A stretch of 64,000 nt of DNA from [Clostridium] hylemonae DSM 15053 (lineage in GTDB: Bacteria > Bacillota > Clostridia > Lachnospirales > Lachnospiraceae), in NCBI RefSeq assembly GCF_008281175.1, contig NZ_CP036524.1, forward strand, positions 2,852,001-2,916,000. Reading direction: 5' to 3'. The notes below the pieces were generated by a model. It did not search any database, was not told where the DNA came from, and was given only the letters and a program-made list of their open reading frames with translations. Position 1 is the first letter of the stretch, and the number at the start of each line of letters is the position of its first letter. The translations under genes were made by a program, and so were the position numbers. Shown piece by piece: positions 35,356 through 42,901 of the stretch.

Positions 35356-36834
35356 TCATAAATCTTTTTTTACATCCGTGAGCATAAGGCGGATAGAGAT
35401 GGATGACCGCAGTTCCCCCTCGTATATTTTGTTCCGGCGCAGATAAACTTCCACCATTGGAAATTCTTTTAAGAGTTTTTCCTTGACGAGGACTGCGCAG
35501 CGGGCGTACTCTCCCTCCCTGAGCGCCTGTATGAGCGCATCTGTAAGCTGTACATCTGCCAGTTCCAGTTCCGTTGTCTCATTCTTCGACCCCCGCAGAG
35601 GATAGCCCCAGAGAAACAGGCCGAATATCCTGGCATATATTTCTCTCACGCTCGATAACGTACTATACCGCGCCGTCCAGATCAGCATGTGCCAGAGCGA
35701 CTTTGCGCACTGACCTGTATTCCTGTTTTCCTCCAGACAGTCAAGCAGTTCTTCTCTCTCACTTTGCCTCATCTCCACAAGAAGTCTGCCGAGTACCTCC
35801 TCGCAGGAATAGATGAGCAATTCAAAAGACTGGAAGAAAAGGGCAAGATTCTGCCGTACGGCCAGACTTGACAGGTCAGGTTCCCGGCAGCGCTTCCCCA
35901 TGGAAAAGATGCGGGTCCCGACCCCATTGACAGACTCTGCGGCTCCTACCTGGTTCAACACATTGATGGTCCGGCGCACCGTGCTGAGCGACACATTGAA
36001 TCTCTGAGCCATCTTTTCATAGGAAGGAAGGTATTCCCGCTCTCTGAACTCTCCCATATAGATCTCATATAATATACGGATCGCCAGACTGCAGCAGAGC
36101 TGAGGACGTTCGCGGTAGATCCTCCACACAAAAGAGACCTGTTCCTTCCCGGGCCTGTGCCGGACGACCGGTTCCAGATAGGCGGCCACCCGGCTGACGT
36201 CGCCTCTCTGATATTCAATAAGAGAATTCCGCACAATATCCCACTTTTTTTCCTGCGCCGCCGCAAGGAGTGTGTTCATTCTCTGACGGACCAGTTCCGC
36301 GTCATAGCAGAACTGACACTGTTTCATCCTGGCAAACGGGAATCCCCAGAACAATGTGATTTCCCAAAAAAGATTCAGCGCCAGAGGATTCTCTGCCTTC
36401 TGCAGTATATAACGGAAAAACTGCATCAGATCCTCGGCAAAAGCCCGCTTTGCAAGCTTACGGACATACTGAAAATCTTCAGGGACCATCCGGCGCATTC
36501 CTTCCATCATTATGGGAACAAGTATAAGCTCAGATGATTCATAGAGATCAAAAAATGCTTCCCACCGCTCGGAATAAAAATGTACTGCGAAATCGCCGAA
36601 CTCCTCCTTACTCTGCTGAAAGATAACTTTCGTCGCCTGCCCGTTGCGCATCGAGATATAGCCCTCCGCCCGCAGCCGGCGCAAAGCAGCCTTGACGGTC
36701 TGGTCGCTGACATTAAATTCATGGCACAGTATGTCGATGGCGGGCAGCGTATCGCCGTATCGGTAATATCCGAACCGAAAACGCAGAAAAAAGTATTCAT
36801 ATATCAGATTAGAAAATTGTGTGCCCTCTTTCAA
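35356..36834 (-). CDS. Tandem-wHTH GntR-type transcriptional regulator
   Basis: A 492-residue protein with two GntR-like winged helix-turn-helix domains. The first (about 8-72) includes YGDTLPAIDILCHEFNVSDQTVKAALRRLRAEGYI. The second (about 262-325) includes REYLPSYEKMAQRFNVSLSTVRRTINVL and VNGVGTRIF. Helical regions of about 180 residues after the first and about 165 after the second have no recognised ligand domain (neither FCD, UTRA nor aminotransferase is obvious). The start is TTG at 36832-36834, with AAGGAG upstream and no suitable ATG nearby. It has its own promoter, is divergent from a hybrid kinase, and its target is unknown. Confidence 0.75.
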   Translation of the reverse strand: MKEGTQFSNLIYEYFFLRFRFGYYRYGDTLPAIDILCHEFNVSDQTVKAALRRLRAEGYISMRNGQATKVIFQQSKEEFGDFAVHFYSERWEAFFDLYESSELILVPIMMEGMRRMVPEDFQYVRKLAKRAFAEDLMQFFRYILQKAENPLALNLFWEITLFWGFPFARMKQCQFCYDAELVRQRMNTLLAAAQEKKWDIVRNSLIEYQRGDVSRVAAYLEPVVRHRPGKEQVSFVWRIYRERPQLCCSLAIRILYEIYMGEFREREYLPSYEKMAQRFNVSLSTVRRTINVLNQVGAAESVNGVGTRIFSMGKRCREPDLSSLAVRQNLALFFQSFELLIYSCEEVLGRLLVEMRQSEREELLDCLEENRNTGQCAKSLWHMLIWTARYSTLSSVREIYARIFGLFLWGYPLRGSKNETTELELADVQLTDALIQALREGEYARCAVLVKEKLLKEFPMVEVYLRRNKIYEGELRSSISIRLMLTDVKKDL

Positions 36835-36856
36835 CTCTGTTGTCTCTCCTTTGTAT

Positions 36857-36886
36857 ATAGTAAGTATTATTTTATCATTTTTCCAA
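36857..36886 (-). promoter_or_regulatory. Promoter of the tandem-wHTH regulator
   Basis: On the minus strand TTGGAA (36881-36886), 18 bases, then TACTAT (36857-36862), about 23 bases before the TTG start codon. Confidence 0.5.
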
Positions 36887-36905
36887 ATAAAATACTATAA
36901 GTCCA

Positions 36906-36934
36906 TTGAGAATCATCAGGTGATATGCTATGCT
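36906..36934 (+). promoter_or_regulatory. Promoter of the second hybrid kinase
   Basis: TTGAGA (36906-36911), 17 bases, then TATGCT (36929-36934). It lies 65 bases upstream of the kinase ATG; AGGAGG precedes the ATG at 36983-36988. Confidence 0.6.
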
Positions 36935-36998
36935 TTAAAGAAGATAACATGAACAAGGTTGTGATGGAAAATACAATACATTAGGAGGACTTTTTAAA

Positions 36999-39437
36999 AT
37001 GACAGATCAGGGGAATGAAATCTTCTCAGAAGGCAGCAAGACAAATTTTACTCCGGCTGATTATGAGTACAGCACACTTATGCGGCTTTTAGGTGTCAGC
37101 GTGAGCAAGCATCTGCTGGATGAACATTTTACGCTTGTCTGGGCCAATGAATTTTACTATGAATTCACAGGCTGGTCAAAAGAAGAATACGAGACCACAT
37201 TTCACAACCGTCCTGACCTGTACTATAAGAAGGATCCAAAGGAATGGCAGGAACTTACAAATGTAGTTTATAACGCTATCGCAGCCGGGGAAAAAGGATA
37301 TAAACTTCTCTCACGGTTCCGGAGGAAAAACGGAGATTATATCTGGATACAGCTTTCTACTCAATTCTCTGATGAGTATATAGACGGGCATCAGGTCGCC
37401 TATACCGTTATGACCAATATAGACGATGTAGTGCGTATGCAGAAAGAGCAGTCTGTCACCTATGAAAGCCTGCCCGGCTTTGTGGCAAAATACAGAATCG
37501 ACCCCCATCTCAACCTGACTCTTCTGGAGGGTAATTCCCGGTTTATGGAATATTTTGGAGCCGGTCAGGACAGTGACAACTCACTACATAAGGAAAATAT
37601 CACAAAGAATCTGGATGTCATTCTGTCACAGCGTGAAAACTTTCTGTCAGGCAAGCCTGCTCATTTTGTTATGAAAGTGCAGAGCCGGACGGGTCAGATG
37701 CTGTGGCTGCAGGTCAATGCCTCCTGCGTTGACTGGCAGGAAGGATGCCCGATATATCTGGCGATCTTTATTGATATCACCGATATCACAGAACTGCGTC
37801 AGATGCAGAAAAAACTGACAGAACAGGCAGACGCCCTCAGAGATGCCCTGTCTGTCGCAGAACATGCAAACCAGGCAAAAGCAGACTTTCTCTCCCGGAT
37901 GTCCCATGAGATCCGCACGCCGATGAATGCCATAACAGGCATGACGACTATCGCTGCGGCTAATATAAACGACAGGCAGCGCGTCGCCGACTGTCTGGAA
38001 AAGATCGCATCTTCTTCCAAACATCTGATGACGCTGATCAACGATGTGCTGGACATGTCCAAAATAGACGCCGGCAAGATGAAAATAGCACATGAAACAT
38101 TCGACCTGCAGAACGTGACGGAATCTATCACTGCCATTATATATCCCCAGGCAGACGCCAAGGGTCTGAAATTTTCAGTGCCGCTTGTGGACATTACCGA
38201 CACTGTGTTGACAGGCGATGCGCTGCGGCTGAACCAGGTGCTCATTAATCTGTTGTCCAACGCCCTTAAGTTCACACCGGAAGGCGGCGCCGTCCGTCTT
38301 GAGATCCGGCAGCTCCAGAAAAAGGCCGGCCGCGTCCGGCTGCGCTTCACCGTGAGCGATACCGGCATCGGAATGAGCCAGGAATTCATGAAACATCTGT
38401 TTACACCTTTTGAGCAGGAGAGTACAGCTACAGGACGATCAGCAGGGGGGACCGGTCTTGGCATGCCGATAACGAAGAATCTCGTCACACTGATGGGCGG
38501 AACTGTTTCCGTCAGAAGCGAGCCTGGAAAAGGCAGCACTTTCATCGTTGAACTTGACTTCGATCTGCCTGACGGCAGGAGCAGCGAGCTGCCGCAGATG
38601 AGACAGACTGTGGAATCCCTCAAGGTGCTCGTGACTGATGACGATAAAGACAGTTGTATTTACACGGCTCTCATGCTGAAGAATCTTGGGATCGAGTCTG
38701 ACTGGGTGCTGACCGGCCAGGAATGTCTGGAAAGCGTCCGGCGCGCCCATATGGACGGCTCAGACTATGACGTATGTCTGATCGACCTTAAGATGCCGGA
38801 TATGAACGGCATAGAAGTGACACGGCGCATCCGTGAACTGGCAGATCCGGATACGACTATCGTTATCATAACTGCCTATGACTGGAGTTCCATCGAGAAA
38901 AATGCGCGCCAGGCAGGTGCAGACGCTTTTCTATCCAAACCGGTTTTTGCCTCCACACTCTATGACACTCTGCTGTCTGCCACTACCGGGGCCAAAAAGA
39001 TCATCTTGCTCCCTTCTTCCGGGATAGAAAAGCACTGGCCCGGACTTTCAGGCCGCCACGTCCTGCTCGTGGAGGACAACGAACTCAACCGTGAAATCGC
39101 CACCGAACTGCTTAAGATGACGGGCGTCATGGTTGACTGCGCCGCTGACGGCAGACAGGCGTTCGATATGTTTCTGGAGCACGGGGACCGTTATGACCTT
39201 ATTCTTATGGATGTACAGATGCCGGTCATGGACGGATACAGGGCCACCGAAGCAATACGAAGCTGCGGACATCCGCGGGCAGCAAGTATTCCCATTATAG
39301 CCATGACTGCCGACGCCTTCCACGAGGATATCGTAAAAGCGGGGGATGCGGGAATGAACGGACATCTTGCCAAACCGATCGACCAGGAACTTCTGTATAA
39401 GACACTGACAGATATCATTTCCAAAGTTTCATCCTGA
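36999..39437 (+). CDS. Soluble hybrid histidine kinase with two receiver domains
   Basis: An 812-residue kinase with no membrane helix. PAS 1 (about 40-135) reads LDEHFTLVWANEFYYEFTG. PAS 2 (about 150-265) is followed by a coiled coil and HisKA with H303 in RMSHEIRTPMN. The HATPase has NLLSNALKFT, DTGIGM and GTGLGMPI. Receiver 1 (about 540-660) has D596 in LIDLKMPDMNG. Receiver 2 (about 685-805) has D738 in LMDVQMPVMDG. It ends without an output or Hpt domain, like the first hybrid kinase of the window. It converges on the C39-like peptidase gene with a 14-base gap and no visible terminator between them. Confidence 0.92.
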   Translation: MTDQGNEIFSEGSKTNFTPADYEYSTLMRLLGVSVSKHLLDEHFTLVWANEFYYEFTGWSKEEYETTFHNRPDLYYKKDPKEWQELTNVVYNAIAAGEKGYKLLSRFRRKNGDYIWIQLSTQFSDEYIDGHQVAYTVMTNIDDVVRMQKEQSVTYESLPGFVAKYRIDPHLNLTLLEGNSRFMEYFGAGQDSDNSLHKENITKNLDVILSQRENFLSGKPAHFVMKVQSRTGQMLWLQVNASCVDWQEGCPIYLAIFIDITDITELRQMQKKLTEQADALRDALSVAEHANQAKADFLSRMSHEIRTPMNAITGMTTIAAANINDRQRVADCLEKIASSSKHLMTLINDVLDMSKIDAGKMKIAHETFDLQNVTESITAIIYPQADAKGLKFSVPLVDITDTVLTGDALRLNQVLINLLSNALKFTPEGGAVRLEIRQLQKKAGRVRLRFTVSDTGIGMSQEFMKHLFTPFEQESTATGRSAGGTGLGMPITKNLVTLMGGTVSVRSEPGKGSTFIVELDFDLPDGRSSELPQMRQTVESLKVLVTDDDKDSCIYTALMLKNLGIESDWVLTGQECLESVRRAHMDGSDYDVCLIDLKMPDMNGIEVTRRIRELADPDTTIVIITAYDWSSIEKNARQAGADAFLSKPVFASTLYDTLLSATTGAKKIILLPSSGIEKHWPGLSGRHVLLVEDNELNREIATELLKMTGVMVDCAADGRQAFDMFLEHGDRYDLILMDVQMPVMDGYRATEAIRSCGHPRAASIPIIAMTADAFHEDIVKAGDAGMNGHLAKPIDQELLYKTLTDIISKVSS

Positions 39438-39451
39438 TCTTCATACTGTTA

Positions 39452-40318
39452 CTACAATGAATATACCCACATAGCGGCGATCTGGTCCTGAATCTCACTG
39501 AACTTCCATGTGCGGCTGCTGTTCTTCCGGCTGAACGGGTCATTTATCGTCACCTCACCGTTGTTATAGCCTGTGAGCACGATAAAATGACCGTTATCCG
39601 TAAAGTCACCCGGCCCCACACTGCAGATCACCGGGTGGCCTGCCTGAAGTTCAGCCGCGATCTGCTGTTCCACAAGCGGAAGTTCCTTCACAGACACATT
39701 CCAGTTCGCCGGCGCCTCTTCCATAAAACGCCAGTACGTATTGTTTTCCTCATCCACATACCCATTCTCCGTACCGTAGGCCGCAACCTTCGCCGGGGTG
39801 ACCGACCAGTCTCCCGTGAGACCGCTCACCACCATGGAAAGACACGTCGGACCACAGCCGCTCACAGCTATGATACTCGTACCGTAGGGCGCATATCCCC
39901 ACCGCTCGTCCCACTGAAGCAGCGGTGGTATCTGCCCCTTTACAAATCCCGCGCCTATATTATCTGCGTATGGCGCGTCTTTTTTCTTTTCATATTCTTC
40001 TACAAATTGAACCGTCTCCTCATTCTTACTGAGCAGTTCTATGACGCCTTTCGGATACCCGGCTGCCGACGCCTGCTTCTTTACACGGGCGAGACGTTCT
40101 GCTGCCGTCTCCTTCTCAGGTTCTATATTTTTATGCTCTGTTTTCTGTTCATCCTTCTGTTCTTCTTTTTCTTCTATCTTTGCCGCTGCCAGCGCCTCAT
40201 CCTTTTTAGAACGTTGTGTGCTGAACCCGATCACCGTCGCCGCGATCAATACGACAAAGCCGCCAAGAATAACAAGCTGTCTGCGCACCTGCTGCCTTCT
40301 CCTTCTGTTGTTTGCCAT
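39452..40318 (-). CDS. Membrane-anchored C39-like cysteine peptidase
   Basis: A 288-residue protein. A basic N-terminus and one membrane helix (about 13-33, LVILGGFVVLIAATVIG) are followed by a charged E/K-rich spacer (about 38-80) and an extracellular C39_2-like papain-fold domain (about 115-285). The catalytic cysteine lies in SGCGPTCLSM, the histidine in GHFIVLTGY, and the third residue probably in TINDPF. Start chosen at the ATG at 40316-40318 with AAGGGAAAG upstream; an ATG at 40348 is possible but poorly preceded. The substrate is unknown; bacteriocin-leader processing is not supported because no ABC domain is present. Confidence 0.82.
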   Translation of the reverse strand: MANNRRRRQQVRRQLVILGGFVVLIAATVIGFSTQRSKKDEALAAAKIEEKEEQKDEQKTEHKNIEPEKETAAERLARVKKQASAAGYPKGVIELLSKNEETVQFVEEYEKKKDAPYADNIGAGFVKGQIPPLLQWDERWGYAPYGTSIIAVSGCGPTCLSMVVSGLTGDWSVTPAKVAAYGTENGYVDEENNTYWRFMEEAPANWNVSVKELPLVEQQIAAELQAGHPVICSVGPGDFTDNGHFIVLTGYNNGEVTINDPFSRKNSSRTWKFSEIQDQIAAMWVYSL

Positions 40319-40388
40319 GACTTTCCCTTCTTCGCATGTATATTTCATGAACTTTATCTGTCCATCACCATTTCTTTTTATGGTGATT

Positions 40389-40417
40389 ATTATACAATAA
40401 CGCTAAAGCCGCCGCAA
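40389..40417 (-). promoter_or_regulatory. Promoter of the C39-like peptidase gene
   Basis: On the minus strand TTGCGG (40412-40417), 17 bases, then a perfect TATAAT (40389-40394). It lies about 70 bases upstream of the chosen ATG. Confidence 0.6.
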
Positions 40418-40447
40418 CTTAATACACCTTAAGATTTTATTATGTTC

Positions 40448-40620
40448 CGGCCGGACGGGCCGTATGAAGTAAGACGTTAAAACGGTGGAACCCCCTGTAT
40501 ATATGGCCCTTCCCGTGAATCACACAACTGTGATCCGGGCAGATACCGCGCGGTGGATTCCCATATATTACCGGCTGGTTTCTGCCATATCAAGTAAAAT
40601 TACGCAGATATAACAGCCGG
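40448..40620. other. Hairpin-rich intergenic segment, possible structured RNA
   Basis: Three successive inverted repeats occur in the 352-base gap between divergent genes. They are CGGCC/GGCCG (40448-40462), CCCG-ATCACA/TGTGAT-CGGG (40512-40539), and a two-part stem CCGGCTG/CAGCCGG enclosing TCTGC/GCAGA (40571-40620). The segment lies between the two outward promoters at 40389-40417 and 40628-40656. It matches no riboswitch consensus I recognise. No open frame here looks coding. Confidence 0.4.
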
Positions 40621-40627
40621 CTGCCCG

Positions 40628-40656
40628 TTGAAAATGGACGGATTCCATGATACTAT
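40628..40656 (+). promoter_or_regulatory. Promoter of the D-2-hydroxyacid dehydrogenase gene
   Basis: TTGAAA (40628-40633), 17 bases, then TACTAT (40651-40656). It is 45 bases upstream of the ATG; AGGAGG lies at about 40690-40695. Confidence 0.6.
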
Positions 40657-40700
40657 TGTGACACCGGCAGTTACGTATTACAATTTGACAGGAGGTTTAT

Positions 40701-41636
40701 ATGAATATTGTATTTCTGGACGCCAAGACAATTGGCGATGACATTGACCTATCCGGATTTGAAGCGCTCGGAACGGTAAGGAAGTATCCCTTTTCCACTT
40801 CTGAACAGGTGCCTGAGCGGGTAAAAGATGCAGACGTTATCATTATAAACAAAGTGCAGATCAACAAAGCCACCATCGGTGACGCCCGCCGTCTGAAACT
40901 CGTCTGCGTCACCGCCACGGGGACAAACAATCTGGACAAAGAATATCTGGACAGCCATAATATCGCGTGGCGCAATGTAGCCGGATATTCTACAGAGTCG
41001 GTGGCACAGCACACATTTGCCATGCTGTTTTATCTGCTTGAAAAGCTGCGCTACTACGATGATTATGTCAAAGAAGACCGCTATACAAACGATACCGTAT
41101 TCACACATTTTGAAGAAGTGTTTTACGAGTTATCCGGCAAGACATGGGGGATCATAGGACTTGGCAATATCGGAAGACGTGTTGCCTCCATCGCAGAGGC
41201 TTTCGGGGCCGAAGTGATCTACGCCTCACCATCGGGGAGCGCACCCCAGGAGGGCTATCATCAGACGGATATGGACACCCTTCTGCGAAGCTCAGATATC
41301 ATTTCAGTCCATGCCCCGTTAAATGAACACACAGAAAATCTCATTGATTCGGATAAATTGAGCAAGATGAAAAAAAGCTGTATCTTTCTGAACCTTGGGC
41401 GCGGCCCTATTGTCGTGGAAGAAGACCTGTGCAGCGCGCTGGAAAACGGTGACATCGCGGCCGCAGGACTGGATGTCCTGCGCACAGAGCCTATGAGTCC
41501 CGGCAATCCGCTGCGGCGGATCAAAGACAGCCGCAGGCTCTTTATCACCCCCCATGTGGCATGGGCCAGTGTAGAGTCAAGAACAAGGCTTATGAATATT
41601 ATTCTCGGACAAATAAAAGAGTTCTGGGCGGATTAA
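40701..41636 (+). CDS. D-isomer-specific 2-hydroxyacid dehydrogenase
   Basis: A 311-residue NAD(P)-dependent dehydrogenase reducing 2-oxoacids to D-2-hydroxyacids. The dinucleotide fold is GIIGLGNIGRRVAS. The catalytic Arg lies in the region around ISVHAPLNEHTENL, the catalytic Glu in the block around GLDVLRTEPM, and the His in ITPHVAW. LNLGRGPIVVEEDL is also typical. The exact substrate (glycerate, lactate, 2-hydroxyisocaproate) is not resolved. It is a single-gene unit whose stop codon lies within the terminator stem. Confidence 0.93.
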   Translation: MNIVFLDAKTIGDDIDLSGFEALGTVRKYPFSTSEQVPERVKDADVIIINKVQINKATIGDARRLKLVCVTATGTNNLDKEYLDSHNIAWRNVAGYSTESVAQHTFAMLFYLLEKLRYYDDYVKEDRYTNDTVFTHFEEVFYELSGKTWGIIGLGNIGRRVASIAEAFGAEVIYASPSGSAPQEGYHQTDMDTLLRSSDIISVHAPLNEHTENLIDSDKLSKMKKSCIFLNLGRGPIVVEEDLCSALENGDIAAAGLDVLRTEPMSPGNPLRRIKDSRRLFITPHVAWASVESRTRLMNIILGQIKEFWAD

Positions 41637-41651
41637 CGCCCGGAACTCTTT
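41616..41651. terminator. Bidirectional terminator overlapping a stop codon
   Basis: Arms AAAGAGTTCtGGGCG and CGCCCgGAACTCTTT, followed by TATTTTTT. The dehydrogenase stop (TAA) sits in the loop, and the K+ channel stop lies at the other end. It serves both convergent genes. Confidence 0.88.
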
Positions 41652-42078
41652 ATTTTTTCAGCTTTACCTTTTTTACCTGCTCCGATAATTCCCTCAACTC
41701 TTCCCTGGACATCTCCTCGAGATGTTCCAGCTTATACAGAAATTCTTCCGCGCTTTCCCTGGCGCGGATCTTGACGACCTCCATATAATAGCTGGCTACG
41801 ACGCCCGGTATGAGGGCAAGGACGATCACTCCGTAGATCCCAAGAACAATGGAAGCGGTCCTTCCCAGCACCGTCACAGCCGTAAAATCCCCGAATCCAA
41901 TTGTCGTCACCACGGAGAAGCAGTACCAGACCGATTCTCCAAAACGGTGAATCCCCGGTTCCACGAGCATGATAAAAAACGCGCTGACGAGAAAATACAC
42001 CCCAAATCCGGCCGCGATCTTATCCGTATTCGTCCGCTTTAAGATCGACCAGAACACCCTTCCTTTTTTCATACGCAC
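41650..42078 (-). CDS. Two-helix potassium channel
   Basis: A 142-residue ion channel protein of the Ion_trans_2 family. Helix 1 (about 20-40) is followed by a pore helix and the selectivity filter TTIGFGD (about 58-64), helix 2 (about 72-95) and a C-terminal charged coiled coil. There is no RCK or cyclic-nucleotide domain. It is expected to form a tetramer. The gene lies 10 bases after the LspA-like gene, in one operon with a small coiled-coil protein and a subtilase. Confidence 0.9.
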   Translation of the reverse strand: MRMKKGRVFWSILKRTNTDKIAAGFGVYFLVSAFFIMLVEPGIHRFGESVWYCFSVVTTIGFGDFTAVTVLGRTASIVLGIYGVIVLALIPGVVASYYMEVVKIRARESAEEFLYKLEHLEEMSREELRELSEQVKKVKLKK

Positions 42079-42082
42079 CTCA

Positions 42083-42120
42083 CAGGGGTCACGCCCCTTT
42101 TGAACGGGGCCCGGCCCCTG
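42083..42120. repeat. GGGGTC-type palindromic repeat, copy 2 (end of lspA-like gene)
   Basis: Arms CAGGGG...GCCCC and GGGGC...CCCCTG form an interrupted GC-rich hairpin with loop TTTTGAAC. Its plus strand aligns with the minus strand of the copy at 15410-15445, sharing GGGGTC, CCCTTTT and GGCCCCT blocks. It encodes the last residues of the LspA-like protein. Confidence 0.6.
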
Positions 42121-42574
42121 TCAATAATTTCCCCAGAGTCATAACGGCCAGTCCCGCCACGATACATAGATCTGCCAGATTCACGGTGAGTCTGGACAGA
42201 AAATCGTTTTTGCTTTTGAATCCTATGTAATCTATCACCTTTCCTCTGACGAGCCGGTCAAATATATTGCTGTATGCGCCCGCGCTGAATATGGCCGTGC
42301 CGGCCTTCTCCACGCGGCGCCCCTTTTTCCCGGACAGCAGCACATCATATATGAAAAGCACTGCTCCTAAAAAGGCGGCCGATCCCCTGACCAGCCATGG
42401 ATATCTCTCCAGCGCATGCAGCATAAATCCTTTATTATACACTTTGCGCAGTATGACCTTACCTTTGACGGCCTCTTTTTCTTCCCCGCAGTCCATGTTC
42501 TCCTCCACGTACTGCTTCAGCAGCAGATCCACGCCAAACAGGAGCGCCGCTATGCCTGCAGACAGTATGATCAT
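42089..42574 (-). CDS. lspA: Signal peptidase II-like membrane protein
   Basis: A 161-residue protein with four membrane helices and the LspA motif order: DLLLKQYV near the start, YNKGFML (the NxGxaF-type box), AYSNIFDRLVRGKVIDYI with the first catalytic Asp, and VNLADL with the second. It would cleave lipoprotein signal peptides after Lgt action (lgt is also in this window). The sequence is somewhat divergent, and a second, canonical lspA may exist elsewhere. The start abuts the preceding gene's stop. The C-terminal tail is encoded by a palindromic repeat, suggesting recent extension. Confidence 0.82.
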   Translation of the reverse strand: MIILSAGIAALLFGVDLLLKQYVEENMDCGEEKEAVKGKVILRKVYNKGFMLHALERYPWLVRGSAAFLGAVLFIYDVLLSGKKGRRVEKAGTAIFSAGAYSNIFDRLVRGKVIDYIGFKSKNDFLSRLTVNLADLCIVAGLAVMTLGKLLTGAGPRSKGA

Positions 42575-42865
42575 CTACACTTCTCCTCTGATTCTTGAAA
42601 TCTCTTCTTCCTGTTTTTCTATCTGTATATCGCGCTTCTCGATCTCCTCACAGAGCGTGATACAGTCTGTATCATTGATCTCACCCTTTTGAAATTTATC
42701 ATAGATCATCCGGCCGATGTCCATCAAATCTCTTTCGCTGGCCCGCCTCAGAGTACGGATATCACTTTTACGCCTCTGAATCTCCAGCGTATCTTCTGTC
42801 TTCTTTCCGATGTCATTTGCCACATCGGATATCCTCTTTCCTAAATCCTCAAAAAAATCTGCCAT
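42575..42865 (-). CDS. Small coiled-coil protein of unknown function
   Basis: A 96-residue soluble, highly charged protein that is almost entirely helical (heptad-like runs such as EIEKRDIQIEKQEEEISR). It begins MADFFEDLG. I chose the ATG at 42863-42865 because AAGGAG is suitably spaced upstream. It lies 36 bases after a subtilase gene and its stop directly abuts the lspA-like start. I do not recognise a named family. It has two cysteines near residue 77 (DCITLC) that might form a CxxxC metal or redox pair, though this is speculative. Confidence 0.75.
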   Translation of the reverse strand: MADFFEDLGKRISDVANDIGKKTEDTLEIQRRKSDIRTLRRASERDLMDIGRMIYDKFQKGEINDTDCITLCEEIEKRDIQIEKQEEEISRIRGEV

Positions 42866-42901
42866 ATCTGACGCTCCTTTGTCCTTCATTTTGTCTTATC
42901 A

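Noticed and set aside
39438-39451. Terminator between the second hybrid kinase and the C39-like gene
   Set aside because: Only 14 bases and no inverted repeat.
39452-40318. Bacteriocin-processing C39 transporter
   Set aside because: Only the peptidase-like domain is present; there is no ABC ATPase or exporter nearby and no double-glycine precursor seen.
40448-40462. Guanidine-II (mini-ykkC) riboswitch because of an ACGG in a GC hairpin
   Set aside because: Only one short hairpin has it; the second ACGR hairpin and the spacing are not present.
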